A stretch of 64,000 nucleotides of DNA from a virus, in IMG/VR virus record IMGVR_UViG_3300047172_000080, positions 1 to 64,000 of that record, one strand, 5' to 3'. Shown here in pieces: positions 24,586-33,659 of the stretch; within the stretch, counting starts at the first letter, position 1; the number at the start of each line of letters is the position of its first letter. A program made the translations under genes and the position numbers. The notes below the pieces were generated by a model, which was given only the letters and a program-made list of their open reading frames with translations, ran no database searches and was not told where the DNA came from.

Positions 24586-25458
24586 TTAGTTGGGAGCTAG
24601 TTGAAGGGTATGGCAGAGATCACTACTCTGCAGAGTCAAACCTATAAACAACGAATGGGTGTTAGCTGGTTCTGTTCCATTAATACCATCATAGAAGTTT
24701 TCAGGAAGTCCTGTCGTAACATTACTAATAGCTGTTCCAAAAATTAAGTTAATATTCAATCCAGGAGCAATATTAAAATTACCATTGCTATCAGGAGGCA
24801 CTCCATTAATAAACGAGATAATATCAGGACAATCGCATAAAGCAGGATTTATAAAATTATCCTCACAAGTTAATGGAATACCAAAACTATCTCCTGCTTG
24901 AAAATTAATAAGATTGTTAATTGTATCAAAACTAATATCAAAGTTATAACCTTCAAAAAAAGTAATAGCTCCTGTAAGGTTAATAGTAGATTGAGAAACT
25001 AGGGGTAATAATGCTGAATAACTATAAAGACCACCACTTTCGTAACTTGGAGTAATAGCTAATTCATTAACTCCAATCCAATCATTATAAAATTCAAATA
25101 CTAAAGAAGGTTCAACTATAAGGTTAGCAAAAGTATTAATCGCCGCAGGAATTGCGGAGATTAGGTCGGTATTCACCGCAAGAGCACTATGGTTAGCTCC
25201 TTTAATATACTGAATACCTGTTAAAGAGGTACTGAAGGTAAAACTGACACTATTGGTAAAATTAAAAATTATTGTACCACTAACTGAATTATCAATTGAT
25301 AACAGTTTATAACTTCCTGAATAAGCTGAATTATTAACAATTAATAAATCCAAAATAAGTCCATTATCCAAAACATAAGATGTGTTAGCTGTTTTAGGAC
25401 AATTTAAAATAAAAGGGTAAGCCCTTAAAGCATTTTCATTAAGCCATTCAAGAGTCAT
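24586..25458 (-). CDS. Tail-tip/fibre protein, YPF family member 1
   Basis: The 290-residue protein begins MTLEWLNENALRAYPFILNC, the shared N-terminal motif (W-x-N-x-N-x4-YPF) of five adjacent genes. The body is beta-rich, and it contains the segment SFINGVPPDSNGNFNI, also present in two paralogues. Family sharing of an N-terminal stretch with variable bodies is typical of proteins docking to a common virion site. I infer a baseplate- or fibre-attached protein; receptor binding is possible. Confidence 0.6.
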   Translation of the reverse strand: MTLEWLNENALRAYPFILNCPKTANTSYVLDNGLILDLLIVNNSAYSGSYKLLSIDNSVSGTIIFNFTNSVSFTFSTSLTGIQYIKGANHSALAVNTDLISAIPAAINTFANLIVEPSLVFEFYNDWIGVNELAITPSYESGGLYSYSALLPLVSQSTINLTGAITFFEGYNFDISFDTINNLINFQAGDSFGIPLTCEDNFINPALCDCPDIISFINGVPPDSNGNFNIAPGLNINLIFGTAISNVTTGLPENFYDGINGTEPANTHSLFIGLTLQSSDLCHTLQLAPN

Positions 25459-25459
25459 A

Positions 25460-26164
25460 TTAGAAATTATTAGTGTTCACGATTTTTGTAAGATTAGACC
25501 CAGGTTGAGAACCTACGAGTGAAACATTTAATGATCCTATTCCATCCCCATTGATTTGAATAACTTGATCACTTGATATAAAGATATTGTTATTAGTAGG
25601 AGAAATGAGATTCAATAATTTCAAGGCTGGAGAAAGTAAAGGGTAAGGCAACTTAAAATTACCTACAGCATTAAAAGTTAAACCGTTTGAACCTATTGTA
25701 TTATAAAATATAGTATTATCCGAAGAAGGTGTAGTTAAAACAACATTTCCAAATAAACCAGCTAAAGAAAATACTCCTGAATTTAAGCTTATTGATTTTA
25801 CTGTTGTGGCTACGAATGAAAGATTAAATTGTAACACTTGACCAACAAAGGTATTCCACAAGGTATTTACACCGTCTTGAAAAGTTAATTTTCCAATATA
25901 TCTTGTACCTACCATTAATCGTAAAAAGTTAGTACCTGCCACATAATCACTTTGTAAGAATATGAAATTAGTAGTACCTGTATCATAGGTAATATTTAAA
26001 GTTAAGAAATCAGTAGATACTTCTATATAATTTAGAACAGGTATGAAATTATCAAACTGTTGAAAATTAGCATCTACAATAATATTGTTGTAAGGTGCAT
26101 CCTCTGTAAAAGGATAAGCACTTACAGCGTTCTGATTTTCCCAATCTAAATCAAAGATACTCAT
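25460..26164 (-). CDS. Tail-tip/fibre protein, YPF family member 2
   Basis: A 234-residue beta-rich protein starting MSIFDLDWENQNAVSAYPF, the shared docking-like motif. The rest is a Ser/Thr/Asn-rich body ending QPGSNLTKIVNTNNF. It overlaps the next upstream gene by one base, showing tandem arrangement. It lacks the INGV segment found in three relatives. Confidence 0.6.
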   Translation of the reverse strand: MSIFDLDWENQNAVSAYPFTEDAPYNNIIVDANFQQFDNFIPVLNYIEVSTDFLTLNITYDTGTTNFIFLQSDYVAGTNFLRLMVGTRYIGKLTFQDGVNTLWNTFVGQVLQFNLSFVATTVKSISLNSGVFSLAGLFGNVVLTTPSSDNTIFYNTIGSNGLTFNAVGNFKLPYPLLSPALKLLNLISPTNNNIFISSDQVIQINGDGIGSLNVSLVGSQPGSNLTKIVNTNNF

Positions 26165-27462
26165 TAAAATGTTTGTGTATAAAATACAACCAATTGTAAA
26201 CTAGCTGGAGTTCCTGTAACACCTGAAATTGCTAATTGAATATTACTTGTATTTGTAAATGCATTAGCTCCTGTCGCTAATGCAACTAAACTATTAGCAG
26301 TATAGATATTACCTCCTGACGTAAATGATCCTGTGTTGGCTACAACTAAACTTGTTAAGCCTGTAACATTTACAGAATCTATTTTTACAGTGAATGTAGC
26401 TGATCCTGTATCGATCAAAGCATAAATTTTACTAATTACCCCATTTATACCTGCTGGATTAATAATTGTATAAGAACCTGTAGTTGGGGAGGCTTGTGTA
26501 AGTGTAAAAATAGTTACATAAGGCCATGATAAATATTCAGGATTTGTCTCAAATAAGAAATTAACTACTGGAGTTTGAGATTTTGAATAATATTCCTCTT
26601 CCCCAATAAAATCCGAATTTCTATTTACTAAGTAATTTGGATCAACAGGAGCTAACGAAGTTTGATTGAGGGTACAAAACGAACTTAAATCCAAATCTAT
26701 GGTAGTAGCATTAATGGAGCTATTTACTGAATCGCCATAAAAAATAACAGGATCTATACCAAACAAATAAATATTTGCATCATCGGCGTAATCATCAATT
26801 GGGTAAGGTACTACTTCTTTATTAATGGTTAAAATTTCAGGAGTCGGACAATTTCTAAACTGTGAATTTAAGTCGGCTATACTCAGAATGTCAGAATTAT
26901 CTATAACAGCTAACTCACAACTGTTACCTACATTTGTTTCAATTAAATTTGTAAGTGCCCCAAAATTGATATTACCTGTTAAAGTTTGTTCTCTGTAATT
27001 TAAATTTTTAACTCCTGGAGGATTAAATACTACATAAGTTGAAATTTCTAAACCTGATTGATTAGGCAGACTAAAATCTAATATTCCATTTGTAGATAAA
27101 ATTACATCTGCTTGCCCCGATATTAAAAAACCTGAAGAGTAACCATCTACGTTTGTTAAATTAAGAACTTGAAAATCAGAGGTAATAACAGCACTAAAAA
27201 ATCCAATCGGTATAGTTAAATTAAACGAGGAATGTTTATGTAAAACAGCTACACTAACTGTTAAGATATTATTACTAAGAGAAACCTGAGAAATGAAAGG
27301 TTGGTAATCTAACACGTTGCTAAAAGCTGGAATAGATAAAGAAATAGCCGCTATTACGTAATTATTAAGTAGTAATCCATTATTACTTAACTTTGTAGCT
27401 CCTTGTTGAATAGGATAACTTCTTTCAATATTCTTATTAAGAAAATCTAAATCATTAATCAT
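26164..27462 (-). CDS. Tail-tip/fibre protein, YPI family member 3
   Basis: A 432-residue protein starting MINDLDFLNKNIERSYPIQQ, a variant of the family motif. A middle segment (QTLTGNINFGALTNLIETNV, then NSCELAVIDNSD) resembles the core of its relatives. The C-terminal 120 residues form a compact beta-domain (TVKIDSVNVTGLTSLVVA). Likely a virion tip protein by family. Confidence 0.6.
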   Translation of the reverse strand: MINDLDFLNKNIERSYPIQQGATKLSNNGLLLNNYVIAAISLSIPAFSNVLDYQPFISQVSLSNNILTVSVAVLHKHSSFNLTIPIGFFSAVITSDFQVLNLTNVDGYSSGFLISGQADVILSTNGILDFSLPNQSGLEISTYVVFNPPGVKNLNYREQTLTGNINFGALTNLIETNVGNSCELAVIDNSDILSIADLNSQFRNCPTPEILTINKEVVPYPIDDYADDANIYLFGIDPVIFYGDSVNSSINATTIDLDLSSFCTLNQTSLAPVDPNYLVNRNSDFIGEEEYYSKSQTPVVNFLFETNPEYLSWPYVTIFTLTQASPTTGSYTIINPAGINGVISKIYALIDTGSATFTVKIDSVNVTGLTSLVVANTGSFTSGGNIYTANSLVALATGANAFTNTSNIQLAISGVTGTPASLQLVVFYTQTF

Positions 27463-27464
27463 GG

Positions 27465-30164
27465 CTAATAAAGAGTTATAGTAAGTGGATAAGAAGGACT
27501 TGTTCCTGTTCCATTAGTAGCAGTAAGATTAACACTTGTCGATCCTGGCGAACCACTTGGAGTACCAGATATAACGGCACCCGAAAGAGATAATCCTGTA
27601 GGTAATGATCCACTGACGGCATAACTGGTGGGGGAATTTGAAGCTGTGATAGTGTAAGAGAAAGAAACACCAATATTTCCTACAGCTGTTGAAGCACTGG
27701 TAACAACAGGTGGAGAGTTACTTATATAGATAGTAAGAGTTAGCGTACCTGTGCCTGTTCCATTCGTAGCTCCAACTACAACAGTATATGGAGAACCTGA
27801 ATATGCTGTAGGAATACCTCTAATTAAGCCAGTACTAGTATTTAAAGATACACCAGGAGGAAAACTACCAGATACTAAAGAAAAAGAAGTTGGTGTAAGA
27901 GTAGCGGTAATTTGATATGCAAAAGCGTTTCCTAATGAACCTGAAGCAGTAGAAGCACTGGTAACAACAGGAGCATTTAAAGATACTGTTATATTGAATA
28001 AACCATGACCACTAGAGGCTGTGCTTGTACCAGCTATATTACTAGCTGTAGAACTCACTGTAAATGTACCTGTTTCGTTAGTCGTTCCATAAATAATACC
28101 ACGAGCAGAATCAAAATCCAAAGCAGTAGGATAGCCACTAGCTGTATAAGATGTAGGAAAACCTGTTGATACTAATTGATAAAAGAAAGGAAGTCCATAA
28201 TCAGCAGTTTGATTAGTTGTAGTTAATACAGGTATGGCTACAACTTGTAAATAAAGTGTAAATGGAGTGGAGATTCCTTCAGAATTAGAAACTAGCATTT
28301 CAATGCTATAAGTTCTATCCATTGTATCAGTTGACGTACCTAAGATATTATTTATCATGGAACCAATTGTAGAATTAGTAGTAGCCCACAATGGTAAAGT
28401 GGAAGATACAAAAGTGACAGTGGTAGGAGAACCTGTTCCTGTAACTTTATAAGTAAAAGCACTTCCAGCTGCAATTGTAAGAGAATCAGAAGAAGTAATA
28501 GTAGGAGGGCAATTAGCACTTGTTAGGCTAATAGTTTCGTCAATTAAGCTAATTGAGGGATTGTCTGTATCATCTCCTATTGCTACCACTTCTAATGTAT
28601 AACCGGCCCCACATGGAGCGAAATACGTATTTTCATAAGTAGCATACGTTTTACAAGTTAATGTACCTGAGTTAACCCCAAAAGTAATATTGTTATCATA
28701 TCTTATTTTTTCTGTGCCTGGAATTACAGTCAACCCACTAGAAGGAGTTAATGTTATTGCATAAGTAACTGTAAGTGTACTAGGATTTTCTATAACACAA
28801 ACAATAGATAAAAACGTACCATAATTTCCGAACTCATCCTGTCCTTCTGAAGTAGAGTAGATTAATTCTCCATTTGGTATATTAATTGTAGGAGCGATAT
28901 TTGTGTTATAATCAATGATAGCTTCATTCAATTCTTCAAATACACCCCAATCGCTAACTGTAAAATTTGAACCTGTTAAAGATATTGAAGGAAGGGAAGA
29001 AAGAGTTATCGTAGTAGAATTTGTAACTGCAATAATTTGAAAAGAATAGGTTAACAAAGTAGAAGCATCTGTAAAAGTAATAGTCTTACCTTCATGAAAA
29101 TACTTAATAAATCCTGCCGCAGAAGGATAAACCTCAGAGCCTGAATAAGTGGAAGTAAAACTAGTAGCGGTAAATGTAGTAGTACTTGTAGATAAATTAC
29201 CTACACCTGTAGTCTGGTAATTAGAATCCGCATATAAAAATAATTCCTGTAATCCATTAAATACACGATTTAAATATTTTGCAAAAGCATTCAAATTTTC
29301 AACAGGACATTTAGGAGTACAATTATTAGTAATTAAAAAACTATGACCAATTTGTAAAGCATCAAAAGTATCAGGAGTTTGATAAGGGATAGAAAATGGA
29401 TCATAATTACTTAATTCGGAACCATATATTATTAAATCACTTGCATTCAATAAAGACATTGAATAACAAGGACTTGGCACTAAATATAGATTTCCATACT
29501 GATTAGGAGATATACCGTTGATAGTATATACAAATTCCGTTGGAAATAAGTCCGTACAAGGATCAAATAACCCTGTTCCTAATCTCGCTCCTACGTCTAT
29601 AACCAGATTGTTATCATCATTATTTCCTATAGTATTAGCATCAAAACGCATAGCTACATTAGGATTACCATCATTATAAACTTCTACATATTCATCAGGA
29701 TAATTATTAGAGAAAATTAAATTTACAACTCTAGGCATTGGTTGAATAACCGCAGAATTTACCAATGCTGATTCATTATAAGCATAATCTTGATTAAACG
29801 AACTTGTTAATAAAGGTAAAAAACCAGGACCGAACACCATCTTTACACTGGAAACATCGGTAGATGTTGATAAGTATGGAGGATTTCCTGGAACTGTGTT
29901 GTCTACTATATCTGAAATAAAGAAAGCTACACTAAGAGCTGTACCCAAAGAAGGTGTAGAAAATAAAAACTGAGCTGTTCCAGCTATAGTATCGACGGTA
30001 ATATTAGATATAAAAACATCCTGAATCAAAGGATGGTAGGAATAAAAAATAATATCTCCAAACCAATTAGGTTGAATAGGTAAAGTAACGTTATCAACAT
30101 TACTTTCTTTAAATGGATAACGGTTAAGTAGATTATTATTGTAGTAATCTAGAAAATTAGGCAT
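27465..30164 (-). CDS. Large tail protein with putative Ig-like repeats, YPF family member 4
   Basis: The 899-residue protein starts MPNFLDYYNNNLLNRYPFKE, the family motif, and has the INGISPNQYGNLYLV segment near residue 215. The C-terminal 350 residues contain about four He_PIG-like immunoglobulin repeats, each with a strand pair of the form VVTSAST..G and a SGxxPxGL(S/D) turn followed by GxIxGTP. Such repeats are common in phage adhesion proteins. This is the longest of the set and a good candidate for a host-binding fibre. The repeats may recombine. Confidence 0.65.
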   Translation of the reverse strand: MPNFLDYYNNNLLNRYPFKESNVDNVTLPIQPNWFGDIIFYSYHPLIQDVFISNITVDTIAGTAQFLFSTPSLGTALSVAFFISDIVDNTVPGNPPYLSTSTDVSSVKMVFGPGFLPLLTSSFNQDYAYNESALVNSAVIQPMPRVVNLIFSNNYPDEYVEVYNDGNPNVAMRFDANTIGNNDDNNLVIDVGARLGTGLFDPCTDLFPTEFVYTINGISPNQYGNLYLVPSPCYSMSLLNASDLIIYGSELSNYDPFSIPYQTPDTFDALQIGHSFLITNNCTPKCPVENLNAFAKYLNRVFNGLQELFLYADSNYQTTGVGNLSTSTTTFTATSFTSTYSGSEVYPSAAGFIKYFHEGKTITFTDASTLLTYSFQIIAVTNSTTITLSSLPSISLTGSNFTVSDWGVFEELNEAIIDYNTNIAPTINIPNGELIYSTSEGQDEFGNYGTFLSIVCVIENPSTLTVTYAITLTPSSGLTVIPGTEKIRYDNNITFGVNSGTLTCKTYATYENTYFAPCGAGYTLEVVAIGDDTDNPSISLIDETISLTSANCPPTITSSDSLTIAAGSAFTYKVTGTGSPTTVTFVSSTLPLWATTNSTIGSMINNILGTSTDTMDRTYSIEMLVSNSEGISTPFTLYLQVVAIPVLTTTNQTADYGLPFFYQLVSTGFPTSYTASGYPTALDFDSARGIIYGTTNETGTFTVSSTASNIAGTSTASSGHGLFNITVSLNAPVVTSASTASGSLGNAFAYQITATLTPTSFSLVSGSFPPGVSLNTSTGLIRGIPTAYSGSPYTVVVGATNGTGTGTLTLTIYISNSPPVVTSASTAVGNIGVSFSYTITASNSPTSYAVSGSLPTGLSLSGAVISGTPSGSPGSTSVNLTATNGTGTSPSYPLTITLY

Positions 30165-30183
30165 CTGACACCTACTTTACCTG

Positions 30184-31080
30184 TTAAGTTGGACAGGCAC
30201 AACTACTATTAGCAATATTAGTAAATGCTGTAAGTTCTGTATTTAATTGATTTAAAAATGTCTTCAAATCATTACAACTTAGTTCTAACTGATTTACCCT
30301 TTGAGTTAACGAAGATAAGTCATCACAACCTGAACAAGGAGTACAGCAGCTATCTTCTAACTGTAATGTATATTGTGTATCTGTATTAATATTACTACAA
30401 CCTAAACCAATAAATGAAATATTACCCGTTAATGGATCGGGTTGCACACCGTTAATAGATTGAACAGGTACTAATGTAGTACATGAACTATTTAATCCTA
30501 ACCCATCTCCTGCATCCAGGATTAATAAATTATTAACTGAATCATAACTATATCGAAGATTATTTCTAGCTACAACATTTACACTTCCTGTAAGTGTCTG
30601 TGTATTACCCTTTGAATCAAGAAATGTAATTTGGTCTACACCTGTTGTTGATACATTTATAACTCTAGGTAGAAATTCAGTAGCATTAATTGAAAATAAA
30701 AATATACCTGATGTTAACGTTTGAATTGTATTTAATGAACCTATAGTGATTCTACCTGTCGAGCTTTGGTAATCTCCAGGAACAGTTTGAAGTAAGTAAT
30801 CACTATAATTGGAAAAATTTGTAACAGGGATAGTAAATGATCCTACTATTAGGTTATTACTATCAGAAATAGTAATTTCAAAATAAGAAATAGTACTCTC
30901 TATTTGAGAAATATAACAACTGATAGAAGGATCGGATGAAATACTTAATTGAATATCTACAATGAAATCATTGGGAATAGTAAATACCCCACTATTATCA
31001 ATTAGAGTTAAATCATCTCTAATTGGGTAATTTCTAAGAGAGTTTAAATTCTCCCATTGTAATGAATCAATGAATGGCAT
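30184..31080 (-). CDS. Tail-tip/fibre protein, YPI family member 5
   Basis: The 298-residue protein starts MPFIDSLQWENLNSLRNYPI, again the family motif. It carries SINGVQPDPLTGNISFIG, and a C-terminal Cys-rich segment (DSCCTPCSGCDDLSS) followed by a heptad helix (QRVNQLELSCNDLKTFLNQL) that looks like a trimerising coiled coil. A trimeric fibre with a cysteine-knotted tip is a reasonable inference. Confidence 0.6.
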   Translation of the reverse strand: MPFIDSLQWENLNSLRNYPIRDDLTLIDNSGVFTIPNDFIVDIQLSISSDPSISCYISQIESTISYFEITISDSNNLIVGSFTIPVTNFSNYSDYLLQTVPGDYQSSTGRITIGSLNTIQTLTSGIFLFSINATEFLPRVINVSTTGVDQITFLDSKGNTQTLTGSVNVVARNNLRYSYDSVNNLLILDAGDGLGLNSSCTTLVPVQSINGVQPDPLTGNISFIGLGCSNINTDTQYTLQLEDSCCTPCSGCDDLSSLTQRVNQLELSCNDLKTFLNQLNTELTAFTNIANSSCACPT

Positions 31081-31090
31081 AACAAAAAGC

Positions 31091-33055
31091 CTAAATTAAC
31101 GACCAATAAATATCTAATATGCCAATATCATAATTATAAGGATTTGTAGGAGCAGTACTTTGTAATAGTTTAAAATTAATAATTGTATCTGGTCCTATAC
31201 TTGCCCCAGGAATTACTAGTAATGTTGGCTGAACTGCTAAAGGACTCAAAGCTGTATAATTTGCAGGAAAGGTAATAATTGCAGGTGCTAAAGTTGTAGT
31301 AGTAAATGTGGTTGAATTACTTATAGGTGGTCCTCCAGCAGTGCTAATAGCATATTGAAAAGAGAAACCGACATTCAAAGGTGTGCTCGTTGTATTAGTA
31401 AATCCAAAAACGTGAAGAACTAACTTTAATGACATATTTACGGGAAAAAGTTTAGGTAGTAAGATTTTACCAATTATTCCTGCTGGAGAAGGACTAGAAT
31501 ATTTTAAACGTATATAAGAATTTAGACCTAAAAATTCCAACGTAGAATTTACAGGGTCCAAGGAATCTAACGCTCCTACACTTCCTTGACCATTTTGTGT
31601 AATAACATAATTTCCATTAGTATCGTTTGTTAACGACAAACCTGAATTAGTTGGAGTTGTTAATGTAGAAACTATAGGGGCAGTTGTTAAAGTTAATTTA
31701 CCAGTCGCTTGACTAAAAGTAAGATTGACTATAGCGGTAGGATTAGCTGTACTGTCAACAGGAGTATCAAAATTAGTTGTAGTCTGTACAACAATATTTC
31801 CAGTACTGGCTGGTAATGAGAGATTATCCGCGTTAAGAAACTTAATCATATTAACTGTCCCATCATCATAGGCAGTTAAGCTAGAAACAATAACATCCTT
31901 TAAATTAGGATTAAACTTTGTAATCAATAATTGTATAATAGGGCGCTCTATATCAGAACTAACCACTGTAGGCCACATTGCAGGTGTCCATGAGCCACTT
32001 GCCAAATCTTCAGCCCAAGGCTGCGTAGGAGCGGTATTGGAATACCACCATAATCCATACTGATCAATTGAATAAATACCATTCTTTCCATTAACATCAG
32101 TTGAATTAACTTGAATCTGACTTACACCATTTGTAGTTAAAATAGATTGAGCTGCTGGATCAGGAGGTAATAAATTTAGTAATAAAGTAGCTTGCTGCTT
32201 TTCAAAAGTTGATAAACTACCCGCTCCAGAGTTATCTGCGTTATCGGTAGTAAATACGTTAGGAATGTTATAAAAAAATGTAGCTCCTGAGGGAATAGTA
32301 TATGATGTTGGTAAAACAGAAACAGGGACCCACCCTAATCTAGTTAAATCTGGAGATGTAATAGTCCATACACCACCTGTATTAACAGGTGTACCAGCTG
32401 GACGGTCTAAAACCTGAAGTTGAACTGAATAAAACAAAGCTGAAAACTGATCAACTTGAGGATTAAGAATAATTGTACTATCATCTATAGCGTAACCTAT
32501 ATAAACACTTAAACCAGAAGGAGTACCAGTCAATAAACCAGGAGTCTTAGAACTTAAAAATAAAGGACCAGGACTGAAAGTTTCTCTAACTCCTGTGCTG
32601 GAAATATCTAGTAAACCGTTAACTGGATCATCTAATGGAGAAGTTAAACTTAATAAACCTTCCATATACACATCAGCTGAAGTATTTGAAATATTTTGAG
32701 TAATCCCAAAACCGTAAGAAGATATATTAGGGCTATAAAAAGCAGTAGATAAAGAATTACCAAATTCGGAAAGTGCTCTCTTTATTCCTTTTTCACCTGT
32801 AATTAAATTGTTGTAATAATATACACACCATTGAGTTCCAGGAGTCATTACACCAGCTGTAATTTCAGAGGAACTTAAAGGAAGACCAGGAGCTACTAAA
32901 ACAGACTTATTTTGCAACTCTTGCAAAGTATTGTACAAATACTGATCATTCTGAGAAAGTTGGTCAAATACTGGATTAACAGACTGTGCTGAGACATCTT
33001 CTCCATTATTAAGAACAGTAACCTGAGATATCCAAGGAACGTTAGCATTGCTCAT
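31091..33055 (-). CDS. Virion structural protein (654 aa), probably tail fibre or baseplate
   Basis: A 654-residue Ser/Thr/Asn/Gly-rich protein with long beta-strand tracts. The N-terminus (ISQVTVLNNGEDVSAQSVNP) is a helix/strand junction as seen in proteins assembled on baseplates. No specific family is recognised. Position between the fibre cluster and the baseplate genes supports a structural role. Confidence 0.5.
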   Translation of the reverse strand: MSNANVPWISQVTVLNNGEDVSAQSVNPVFDQLSQNDQYLYNTLQELQNKSVLVAPGLPLSSSEITAGVMTPGTQWCVYYYNNLITGEKGIKRALSEFGNSLSTAFYSPNISSYGFGITQNISNTSADVYMEGLLSLTSPLDDPVNGLLDISSTGVRETFSPGPLFLSSKTPGLLTGTPSGLSVYIGYAIDDSTIILNPQVDQFSALFYSVQLQVLDRPAGTPVNTGGVWTITSPDLTRLGWVPVSVLPTSYTIPSGATFFYNIPNVFTTDNADNSGAGSLSTFEKQQATLLLNLLPPDPAAQSILTTNGVSQIQVNSTDVNGKNGIYSIDQYGLWWYSNTAPTQPWAEDLASGSWTPAMWPTVVSSDIERPIIQLLITKFNPNLKDVIVSSLTAYDDGTVNMIKFLNADNLSLPASTGNIVVQTTTNFDTPVDSTANPTAIVNLTFSQATGKLTLTTAPIVSTLTTPTNSGLSLTNDTNGNYVITQNGQGSVGALDSLDPVNSTLEFLGLNSYIRLKYSSPSPAGIIGKILLPKLFPVNMSLKLVLHVFGFTNTTSTPLNVGFSFQYAISTAGGPPISNSTTFTTTTLAPAIITFPANYTALSPLAVQPTLLVIPGASIGPDTIINFKLLQSTAPTNPYNYDIGILDIYWSLI

Positions 33056-33058
33056 ATA

Positions 33059-33658
33059 TTAAGATAAAAATTGGATGCCCCATGTGAAGGTCAGGGCGTA
33101 ATTATTATTCCAAGTAACAGGATTAAAGTTTACGCGACTAAACACTAAGTCTGTTGAGGCATTGGTAGGATTAGGTTGTGCTACTAATGCAATTTCGTAA
33201 ATATTAGAAACTCCATTAGTAAAAGCTGCTCCTCCGAACGCAGTAGCTGATGAAATCTGTGTAGTATAGAAAGATGTATTATCTATATAACCAGCTCCAC
33301 TAGGAGAATAAGAAGGAGCAAAGCTTAAAGCTTGCCTCAAATAACCAAAAGGCGGAGTAAAAGAACTAAATGGTACAGAGTAATTAACATCTATGACAGG
33401 AGGGGTAAAGCTAGAAGTATTATTATAACCTATATAGAAACCAGAAATATTATACCCAGGTTTTCCTGATAAGGCATAACTCAACGCCTGTGCTCCCATA
33501 TTCAGCACTAAATTTCTTTTATCGACCAAGAGTTCAGTAACACCAGTTTCTTTATGAGTTCTAAAGATCTTAACAAACCCTTGAATCATGTCGTTTAAAT
33601 TACCTTTAATAAGACCATCAATAGCAAAATTATGATTATGGAGATAAGGTTCGTTCAT
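33059..33658 (-). CDS. Tail fibre/baseplate-associated protein
   Basis: The 199-residue protein carries an N-terminal segment typical of proteins attached to phage baseplates: FVKIFRTHKETGVTELLVDK followed by RNLVLNMGAQALSYALSG. I have seen this KRNLVLNxG-type pattern in phage tail proteins, but the role of the domain is not established. The remainder is beta-rich. Confidence 0.5.
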   Translation of the reverse strand: MNEPYLHNHNFAIDGLIKGNLNDMIQGFVKIFRTHKETGVTELLVDKRNLVLNMGAQALSYALSGKPGYNISGFYIGYNNTSSFTPPVIDVNYSVPFSSFTPPFGYLRQALSFAPSYSPSGAGYIDNTSFYTTQISSATAFGGAAFTNGVSNIYEIALVAQPNPTNASTDLVFSRVNFNPVTWNNNYALTFTWGIQFLS

Positions 33659-33659
33659 G

